From positions 953,748 through 1,017,747 of the forward strand of contig MNCI01003975.1 in NCBI GenBank assembly GCA_015680685.1: a DNA stretch of 64,000 nt, read 5' to 3'. Every line of letters begins with the position of its first letter. Position 1 is the first letter of the stretch. A program made the translations under genes and the position numbers. Source of the stretch: Gnetum montanum (taxonomy: Eukaryota > Streptophyta > Gnetopsida > Gnetales > Gnetaceae). The notes beneath the pieces were generated by a model that saw only the letters and a list, made by a program, of their open reading frames with translations, searched no databases and was not told the DNA's origin. Below are positions 55,246 to 64,000 of the stretch, piece by piece.

Positions 55246-57489
55246 AAAAGTAAAAATAAATAAAAGGAAGCTCAAAAAATGATTGGTAAGTTTTTAAGGT
55301 TTAGTTGTAGCTTTAAAAGTCATATGTATGATAATATAAAATATCTAAGCATTAATATTTGTTTGCAAAGGAACACAATAACTTAAAAGAGAAAGTAGAA
55401 GAAGAAATGGATGACATCAATTATGGAGACACCAGTGAAAATATGGAAATAGAAATCCAATAGCTAATGCAATAAAAATTTGAAAGCACTGAAGAGTAAG
55501 GATCTCGAGAAATTATAAATGGTGAAGAACAAACTAGGGAGGCTTTAAGAGATTAGGGAAAGAAACCCATGTTTGAAGAAGAATTAAAGAAATATAATCA
55601 TTTAAACAAAGTCTTGAAGGATTTAATACACAATATTTTTTAAAGTAAACAATCTAAGATAATTTTTTTTAAAAAAAAAGTTAAATCAAGCAATATTGGG
55701 AAAAGTGGTTTAGCTTAGAGATCAAAATATAATTTTGTTACAAAATAATTAGTAACTTGAAGTCAAAACTAAGAGGGATGACTAGGGATGGAAGTAAGTT
55801 TTAAATTATATGCAAAATCAAAGTTTTTTTGAATATAAAAATTCAAGATGACTAATTAGTTTTATTTAAATACATGTTTATCAATAATGATGGATAAAAA
55901 TGATAGTTTAGTTTTTGAAGGAGAGCTTGTTAGTTAAATAAGGCCTAATGATACAACTGTTGTGAAGGGTTGAAAATGACTTTCATCATTCATGATGATA
56001 AATTGGTCATTAAAGCATTAATGCATGAAATGAAAAAATTGGATGAAAGAGTACAAAAATTGAAAGTGGAAAATAAAGAGTTTAGTAGTAGAGAAAATTT
56101 AATGTAAGGGAAAATGTTAGGAAGTTTTACAATTAGATATAATGTGCATTGTATCACATTTTTTGGGAAACTTGAGGTATACTAAACAATTGGAGAAAAT
56201 GATAATGGGGAAAGCCTTAGAAATGGAAGCCCTTGAACAAAAAGTAAAAATAGAAAAATATATATGCACAAGGTGAAAGCAACTTATCAATAAGCGTTAC
56301 AAAAAATATATATAATAAAAGCAAAGTAATCAAGCTAGGGAAGAAGTATAAGGAAAAGTGGTATTAATAAACAACTTATAGAAGTTTTTATAAGCACATT
56401 GGGCTTAATTAAAGTATACAAGAAATTCACAAATTGTATAAGTATAGAGGCTCTTGATATAGCCCTATTAGTTACTATACTAAGGGAAGGAAATGGAGAG
56501 AATGAGAAAGATGAAAAAATGAAAATGAGAATGAGTTTCTTGAAGAGATACTAAAGCTTCTAGCAATTCCAACTAGCTCGTTTGAAGACTTAGATTTCAA
56601 AGGACTATCATAAGAATAGGAAAATGCCAAATTGGTGGAATATTTCATGAAAATAGTAGCAAAAGAAACTAAAGAGGAAGAAAAAAAATATAGATGTTGA
56701 GAATGAAGTTACTCTTAGTAATAAAAAAGATAGATTTATAAAAATAGGGAATCATTTATTTTATTATTTTTGGTTATATTATTTGAGTTTTATTATTTTC
56801 TAATTCATTGTTTAATATACACATGTTGTATTATTGATAGATCATTTAATATTCTTAAGTACTATGGAAGAAATAGGTGATAGAAGTGGATAAGGAAAGG
56901 AAAGAGTATGGTCTTCAAGGAAGGATTGAGAAATGGAAGACCATGAAAAGATATTATTGTTTGAATATTAAACTTGAAAAGACATCTTGTTGGAATTTTA
57001 TAAGAGAAAATTTTATGTTTCAATGTTTATTTAAAGTTAAAAATTGATGGAATATTTTTAGATGAAATATTTATGTAATGATGTGAAAGACTTTAATATT
57101 CATGTCATTGTGAATTATATTTCATCCTGTATGAAGAGGTTAATAAATGAAAACAAAAAAAAAATAAAATATAATAAAAACTATTAAAACTGGGGAGGCA
57201 AACATAACAAGAATAAGTTAAGTAAAATTTATGTTACAATAGGAAAATTAGCTAGCTATAATTATTAATATATTTCCTAGTTGTATGTATTTTTGGTAAT
57301 GTTTAGAAGGCTTGTTGGAAGTAGAAATTTCAAGTTATTAAATTCTAAATTTTCAAATGAGATGAAGTTAGATGTGGTAGAATTTTTTGAGGAAATAGAT
57401 GAGTTTGAAGAAGAATATGGTTAAAAAACATATTGAGAAGTTGAATTTTATATAGAAATAAAAAAAATGAGGGTGATTAGAAGAATCTT
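55246..57489. other. AT-rich stretch with charged, unrecognised frames
   Basis: Plus-strand fragments such as MDDINYGDTSENMEIEIQ (from about 55409) and LVIKALMHEMKKLDERVQKL (from about 56010) look like coiled-coil protein remnants, with many stops. No family recognised and no boundaries found. Confidence 0.35.
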
Positions 57490-58560
57490 AGGAACACTAG
57501 TTTCATCTAATTAAGTTATAATGCACATTTCCTTATCAACATTAATGATAATTTTAGAATTTTGATAAGGAAAGTATATTTCTTGTTGTATAGGATATGA
57601 AATAGTGTGATGATACACTAACCATGGCCTTTCTAATATTATGTTATAGTAAGAAAAACTGATGATAACCATAAATGATGCTTTCAATTCTACACATTTG
57701 TTAAAAATTTCAATGGTGTTACAAGCATCAATGAATGCATTATTGAAAGATATTAATGCAACAACACTTTCATTTTTTCATATATGGTTTTAGAGGCTAA
57801 TAATTTTAAATACATTATGGAAGATGATTTTGGAACCTCCTCCATTGTTGACATGTATGCAATGTATGTAAAATTTTTCTAATTTAGTGGTTATGTAAAT
57901 TGAGGTTTTACAAACTTACCCTATAGTTAGCTCTTTTTATGTTTCCTCCTTTGAACACTAACTATTCAATCTCTTTTGTAGGTTTATTAATGAAATAGTT
58001 AACACTTGTGATGGGGTGTCAACTAACATAATAATTTGTTTCAAAGCTACTTCAAGATAGATAAATGCTCAAAAAAATATGGTGATCAAGTCATAAAGGG
58101 AAAGATTGAATCCTTTAGGCTTAAGAGGTATCACCATATGTTTCATAGAAAACTTTTATTTTGGCCACTCTTGAAAAGAACTTTATATGTAGCCAGTTTG
58201 AAAGATGGTGGGCTTTTAATATTTTATTAAGCCTTATTGCCTAGCTAATTGCTTATGATAGTTTTAGCATCGGGAGCAAAATCCACTACCTTTTATTTAT
58301 CTTTTTTCTTTGTTCTTTTTTTGTATACTTTGCTTTTATTTTTCTAATTTTGGCTTTTGGTAATGGTCATGGCTTCTAGAGAAGGTGACCTAGAAGAATA
58401 AGAGGAAGATGACCTATTGATAATAAAATATTTTCATTGATGCACTAGTTGAGGTAAAAATGGTATAGGAGATGTAGAAGATGAAAACATTTGAATAAAA
58501 AAGGAATAATATTTAGGAGCTAGTCCAAGTTCAGGAAAACATGCCATTTTGGTGGATCAA
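57490..58560 (-). pseudogene. Tat/Ogre-like protease region
   Basis: Leftward translation gives NNGGGSKIIFHNVFKIISL (about 57855-57800), in the place of the D-G-S-S-A-N-I active-site block of Tat-lineage proteases. The Asp is replaced by Asn. Then VVALISFNNAFIDACNTIEI, SYYNIILERPWLVYHH and YPIQQEIYFPYQNSKIIINV, matching the AYN-ILGRPW block that follows in these proteases. Upstream, to 58560, is a Lys-rich linker (VYKKRTKKKDK, VVDFAPDAKTII) expected between gag and protease. Stops and shifts throughout. It belongs with the gag at 59500-60330 on the same strand. Confidence 0.6.
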
Positions 58561-59499
58561 AGGTTGTTTTCCTTCAAAATAGGGAACAAACGCATGTGGA
58601 GAATCTTATGGATTCCATGCTATCTTAACCATTTCTAAAGAACTACATGACCCTAGTTCCTTGTGAACTACATTATAAGGATATGTAGAAAGGCTTTGCC
58701 TCTTTAGCTCAGTCCACATGAAATGGGTTTTAGGGCTAGATGTGCATAGCCTAGTATTTATCCTTATTATGATATCATATTGTCTTGGGTGACGTTATGT
58801 TATGATCTATTATGAATATGTCCTAGGTCTATTATGTGTGTATGTTGCCTAAGGCATTCTTTCCATGCTCCTAACCATGCTCTAATAAGTGTCATAACTT
58901 TTATTGTGCTTATAGGTATTGTGAATATTGAGGTGTAGTACACCTTGAGTCTATCCTCTATTCCTAGTTGATTTAGGACTCATGGGTGATGATGTATAGT
59001 GTTTTTAAAGGGCATCACTGTAACACCAAGGCCTAGGATAGAAGTAGAAGGATTAGGGGATGTAGTTACCTCTAGGATGATGAAAATAGATCTTCTTGTG
59101 TAACCATTCAATTGATGGTTTGTTGTAATAATTTGAGTTGTGTAAGAAGAACATTTAGAAGGTGCATCCTTTGTGATGTAAAAGGTTGAAACTGTGTTAT
59201 TAGGTAAGGGAATTTAGTAAACATGTAGGTTTAAATTTATGTGCCAACCCCTAAAAAAATTTCTCTTCTCTTTCATTTGCTGAATATCATCCTTTGAAAT
59301 ATTATAGTTATTAGTATTATGAACAAGAGCTTGATTGTAATGGCTAAATTTCCATGGATCATACCATCTAGGTACCTCTAGATCTCCTACTTGCTTCTTT
59401 GAAGAATCAAAAGCTAACTCCTAAAATCTTTAAATTTTTTTTTGCTATTTCAGAGATAGTCTTAAACTAATTTTTTTGTTCTTGAAGAAAGCTAAAGTA
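58561..59499. other. No supported gene; possible Tat-type LTR fragment
   Basis: 58640-58720 in plus orientation reads GAACTACATGACCCTAGTTC, then AAGGATATGTAG and GCCTCTTTAGCTCAGTCCAC. This resembles the R/U5 phrase of many Tat-type LTRs (GAACTACGT...GGATACGTAGGC). It lies between gag and protease on the opposite strand, so it would be a separate fragment. Confidence 0.35.
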
Positions 59500-60330
59500 A
59501 TTTAAAATGCTTCATTAGCATATTTTTGTATTTTAGTTTACTTTTCTTCTATTGTGTTGGCCTTATTCCTTTTGGATTTTGTGTTTCAACGAAATGAGAT
59601 GCATGATCACCTAGTGTAGAGTTCAAAATAGAAGTAGAAGCTAGTAAAACAATAATATCCTTCTTCTTCTCTTTACTTTTGGAAGCTTTTTTCTTCAATG
59701 TAGTCAATTCAAGATTATTCATTTGAACTGCAATGTTCTCAATGTCTCATGAATCAACAAGAGCATCATTGAGAGATTAGGAATGTGAATAAATAAGATG
59801 AGCCTTAAAAATCATTTAATATTGATTTATATATGTCCAACATTTGGTTGTCTATTAAGGGCTTCTATAAATCAACAATAGCTAATAGCAATTGCTATAT
59901 AAACTTAGGTGGTGCTTTTGTGAAACTTTGCCTCATAGTTATGAATTTAAAGAATGTGACTCTTAGAGTAATCCTATGCTTAAATATTTTTATAAAAGAA
60001 GTAATAAGCTATTCTAAAAGTACAATAGAGTGAGAAGACAAAATTCTATATCATTGTAAATCCTTTCTAGTGAGAAAGTTGGAGAACATTCTTAATAGTG
60101 GAAGTTTAACATTGGAAAATTAAACATACATTTTTGAAAGTAATAACATGGTTCACTAGGTTTACATCTCTATTGTATTTAGTAAAATTAGTTATTTGAA
60201 CTCCCTTTGGAAGGATAGAAAATTTAATTTTAGGATTTATGGATTTTTTAAGGATCTAATTAATATCCAAAGACATATTTTTTATTTTTCTAGCTGTTAC
60301 TCTAGCTTGATCTTCAGCCATTTAAATCTG
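59500..60330 (-). pseudogene. Tat/Ogre-like gag
   Basis: Starts near ATG 60321 with AEDQARVTARKIKNMSLDIN, then INPKIKFSILPKGVQITNF and TKYNRDVNLVNHVITF, matching the start of the plant gag domain (K-Y-x-G-x-x-D-P-x-x-H-x-x-x-F). Leftward blocks are decayed; DNQMLDIYKSILNDF and the Lys-rich MNNLELTTLKKKASKSKEKK are readable. About 1.5 kb downstream on the same strand is the protease remnant. Gag forms the particle. Confidence 0.6.
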
Positions 60331-60855
60331 TAAATTGAGAGCTTGAAGTTGGATTAAGAGATTACGAGGAAATTTATTAGTTTGATCAATGGATGTAAGA
60401 GGATTTTAAAAGTTCTAGTAAGATGTAGATGGATAAAAGTGTTAGTAGAGAAAAAATAGGAATATTATAAGGATATGATTGAGGGACTATAGTAATTAGA
60501 GAAATATTTGGATTATTTAATAAAATAAAGAAATTAGTAGAGTTTATATAAGTGAATACTGATGATTAGTAATGAAGAGATAGTTAGGATGAAGTAGGGT
60601 TAATTGATTAAGAGGAAATTAAGGTAACATTAAGATTAGAATCAAATATAGTAAATATATTAGGAAAAGAAATGTTGATTTGAAATTTTTTTTTTGCAAT
60701 TGTACTAGCATTGGGGTAAACAATAATAATATTATTATTGATTATTAAATCATTAAAATCTTCTATTTATTTTACTTTAATAACAAAAGAATCTCTTAAT
60801 GTGAAAGAGGTCCTAGGATAGAGGTTCTCTTAGTCTCTCCCCATGGTTCAGGGAT
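60331..60855. other. AT-rich stretch, no gene seen
   Basis: Probable leader of the gag to its left; no LTR or primer site recognised. It ends with GGGAT, the left flank of LTR F. Confidence 0.35.
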
Positions 60856-61816
60856 TGATAAGTGATGAGGTATCCCCTACACCCAACCATACAAATCACA
60901 AGTGTTCACATATGATCCAATCGAATTCCATGGATGGGACTAGTTGTGGAATCTAGATCATTATGCCTTGATCATAGTTTATTGTCTTCCCACTTGGACT
61001 AGTGGTAGCTTTGTCACATATGGTTTAGTCCAAAGTGAGGCATATGATTCTTGATGTTGTTTTGGCCTTATGCTACTTCTAATGATAATAAAGAAATCAA
61101 TTATTTAAACTAATTAACAATGGAAAGTAAATTCTAAACTAGCCTACGAGAAATGAGTGTCCATTCCTAACTTTTTGTACACATCATGAGCCCTCGTATC
61201 CACTACTAGGATTACCAAGTGCTATGCTACTAGGTGAACCAAAAAATAATGCTACTAGGGTTACCAAGTGAATACTTGCTTACGCTTGAAATTGGTCATG
61301 CTCATTCCACCAATTCATTAATATGCATGGAAATGTAAATATTAACTAAGTATATGAAAAGTAAATTGCATGAAAAGTAAGTCTAATCTAAGTTAAAGTG
61401 TTGCAATGAATAAGAATCAATCTCGATCTTATTACCATTCATGGAATATGTCTAGGTACAATGCCACTTGAATAAGACATTGTACAATTAACTCAGATCC
61501 ACGCTGTGGGCACTCATTGACTATTCTCTAAAACTATGAAATAAAACTACTAGAGTTCAGCTACTCTATTGGAAAAGAATTCTAAACCATGCGTCCAAGT
61601 GTTATAGTTATAGGCCAACACACATCTCGTGATATTAGATATCTAACATCACTTCTTGGGCCTTGATATTGGGCATTTATTATCAAATCTTTGATATCTG
61701 AGCTGACAAAAATCAACTTTTTACCCAAACAGATGTGATGACATGTGTCAAGGCATCTACATTGAGGCATCTACCTCGACATGGCTGCATCAACGTAGCC
61801 AAATGATGCTTCATCA
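60856..61816 (-). mobile_element. 3' LTR of gypsy element continuing past the window (LTR F)
   Basis: 961 bp from TGATAAGTGATGAGG to GCTTCATCA, closely similar to LTR E. On the minus strand U3 carries both core types: GATATT or GATATC-like at 61631, 61645, 61665, 61679 and 61693, and TCAA, TTGA, TCGA, TCAA at 61748, 61762, 61776 and 61790. A TATA-like GTTATA is at 61607-61612, 18 bp from the first unit. Confidence 0.88.
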
Positions 61817-64000
61817 TACCCCCACAACTAAGTAAAAACTTGTCATTGAGTTACTAGGATAGGATTGAGCTTTCTTTATAAAAAAATGGGAATGATGGGA
61901 TTATTGACTAATGCTAACTACTGATTGACTTTTAGTGTCACATTACAAAATTTTATTCAAGTGGATGTATACAAAATGACAGAGTGACAAAAAGACTAGA
62001 TAAATTACAAAATTTGTAGAGGTCTTCAAAAATCTGTTGAAGATTATTCTTATTATTACCGCTAGCAACGGTAGAATTCCAACCTTGATTGTTATGTCAA
62101 TGCTTCTCTAGTTATGCAGAACATTCTTGAAGGATGGACTAAAATTTCTTCTCATCATCCCATGGATCTAGCAAATATGCAAAGTTTTGAGATACTATCT
62201 TGTATGTGCTACAATTTGTCGATGGGCATATCCTCCGTTGTCCTCCTCTTGGCTTCAATTTCATGCTTGGAAAAAGGCCTTGTTCCTTAGGTGTTTCTTT
62301 TAGCATCACTTGCAGTCACCAAAGGATCAACATTAGTTTTGGTAAGTTTTTCCTTAATAATCAACCCTTTTCAGATCCCTTAGTTTGCATTTAACAAGGT
62401 GATGACAATGTACTATGTCCAAGGCTATGAGGTAATTAGAATCATGAAGTTGTTTACATTATTTTGATCAATTACTATTAGTTACCATGATGTTTGAAAA
62501 TAGAATGTTGAAAAAATTTCAAAAATTTCAAAGTAGGCATCCCTAGCCCCTATGACTAATAAGCATAACTTCGGAAGCACATAAGTTTTCAAGCAATTGA
62601 AACCAAAGGTATGATTCAAAAGATGGCCAAGAAATATTAATGGATATGGAAATAGAAAAGTATGAAAAATTAATGAAATGGATGAGAAGTAGTCCCAAAA
62701 TTATGCATAAATTCAAAGAAATTTTCACTCTAGAAGATGTGAAGGTTAGTTCAACGCCATGATCAACAAAAGTTATGCAAGTGGATCCTCCCCAAAGCAG
62801 GCTCCTACCATAATGCCCTTGCATAACCATTTCTATAAATATCCATGGGCACCCTAGAAGTTAAATGTAGATCATGCCTTTGTTCTAAATAACACACAAC
62901 TACCGTGGTTAGGATGTTACACTATACTACACAAAACCAAAAGGCTCATAATCGCATGCAGTAGTGAGGTGAATAATGGGATGAGAAGGGATTGCAGAGA
63001 TCAAGGTGTAAGGTACTTGACCATGTCCACAATAGGTTCTTGTGAAAAATGTGATTAAAATGATTAGCAAACCTATCTATCCAAGTTTAGACCAAGCCCA
63101 TACCATGAACAGTGACCTCACATTGATGTGTTCCTTTCTACCAACCATCATGAGTCCACAGCCACCTCAAAGAACAATCATCACTCCAAAAAGAGAAGAA
63201 AAGAGAAGAAGAAAGGAAGGGCCTTAGTTACAGGGGTGCCTTTAGGCATGGATAACAGGTCTTTCTATGCCCATAACTAGTGCTTGTAGCCCATTATTGT
63301 GTCTAAGGGATGTGCTTTGAATTCTCATTTTTTTTCTTTTTTTTCTCTTTTTATTTTATTTTATTTTTTGAATTTATAATTGAGAACCGCATCATGCAAA
63401 GACATAGCTTCCCATTTATTGGTTGACAAAGGAGTGATGATACATTCCTTGAGGATTCATAAACTACATGAAGGAAGTCAAGAAGAGAACCCAAAAAATC
63501 CCCTTGAGGTCATACCCTTTGCCATTCCCACTTGGTCATTCCCTCTTTCTTCAAAATATAATGCTCATTGATTAATTTTAGTTTCATGAAAGAAGAACCA
63601 AATTGTTTCCATGATAAATACCTTATATTCAGCGAATTGAAGTAATGGATGATGTGGTCTCATTGCTTTACAAAATTACTTACCCAATCATCTTAATAAC
63701 ATAGAACAAAAACCCAACACATAGTAATGACTTATGCACCATGATTGGCAATATTATGAATGGAAGCATAAAAAGAAACATTCGTAAAACATAACGAAAA
63801 TGACTCAAGAAAAGAGAAAAATATTAAGAAGATAAAAATATTAAGAAATAGAAAACATATGAAGAATCAAAAAATTTTGGAAGAAATAGAAAAATGATAA
63901 AAAATTGTAAAATAAATAAGGTGAAATTTACTTATTAGTTCTTGAACTAGGATGAAGCATCTTCCCCATGACTAATCTTATGGTCGCACATTTGGGAGAT
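61817..64000 (-). other. Polypurine tract and 3' spacer of element F
   Basis: Begins TACCCCCACAACTAAG (sense CTTAGTTGTGGGGGTA), the polypurine tract. Contains GTGGATCCTCCCCAAAGCAGG near 62782, CTAGTGCTTGTAGCCCATT near 63277 and CTTCCCCATGACTAA near 63971, in the same order as 36431-38330. The frame 62543-62830 has a hydrophobic run (LCIILGLLLIHFI) but is not conserved as protein in the sisters. Protease and gag would lie beyond the right edge. Confidence 0.65.

Noticed and set aside
46910-61816. LTR E and LTR F as the two ends of one element
   Set aside because: Both point to the minus strand, but E has its gag on the left and F its polypurine tract on the right, so they belong to different elements.
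62543-62830. Hydrophobic frame as a membrane protein gene
   Set aside because: Same spacer region as 36830-37165; the predicted protein is not conserved between the copies.

Overview
This window looks like plant nuclear DNA from a repeat-rich intergenic region. It is AT-rich and packed with decayed LTR retrotransposons, a Helitron, an RTE-type LINE and a possible tRNA-derived SINE. The Ty3/gypsy elements use a primer site that pairs with plant tRNA-Asp. The copia element uses the tRNA-Met type site. I find no host protein-coding gene, rRNA gene or CRISPR. Every coding region is transposon-derived and carries in-frame stops, frameshifts or deletions.

Layout. 1-1767: the 5' end of a minus-strand gypsy element (gag, primer site, LTR). 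4090-5600: remnant of RNase H and integrase of a Tat/Ogre-like gypsy element, minus strand. 6615-9420: Helitron Rep-helicase remnant, minus strand. 10099-32796: a nested stack. A plus-strand copia element (335-bp LTRs) is split by a minus-strand gypsy element (10493-28341). That element is itself split by a plus-strand, pol-less gypsy element (12230-20948; target duplications TAAGG/TGAGG). A plus-oriented solo LTR (31221-32067) splits the copia RNase H. 35471-42705: a nearly complete minus-strand gypsy element with a perfect TTTGG target duplication and one long gag-protease frame; the visible part has no reverse transcriptase, and a 517-base gap sits inside it. 43020-44450: plus-strand Tat-like gag. 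44530-47850: 5' half of another minus-strand gypsy element. 48200-53900: microsatellite, SINE candidate, short tandem repeat and AT-rich filler. 54060-55245: RTE-like LINE, minus strand. 57490-60330: Tat/Ogre-like protease and gag, minus strand. 60856-64000: 3' LTR and 3' spacer of a gypsy element that continues past the window.

The most unusual signal is a promoter grammar shared by the gypsy LTRs. In U3, short palindromic hexamers are strung at steps of mainly 14 bp (also 16-20). In eight LTRs of both orientations the unit nearest the TATA box lies exactly 18 bp from it. The core is GATATC in most LTRs and TCGA-like in one; another LTR carries both. A fifth-wheel copy of this layout lies inside the pol-less element, upstream of an extra ORF (17241-20002) that encodes a transposon-associated domain followed by probable coiled coil. 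This suggests a non-autonomous element with an internal promoter for its own accessory protein. That is inference from sequence layout only.
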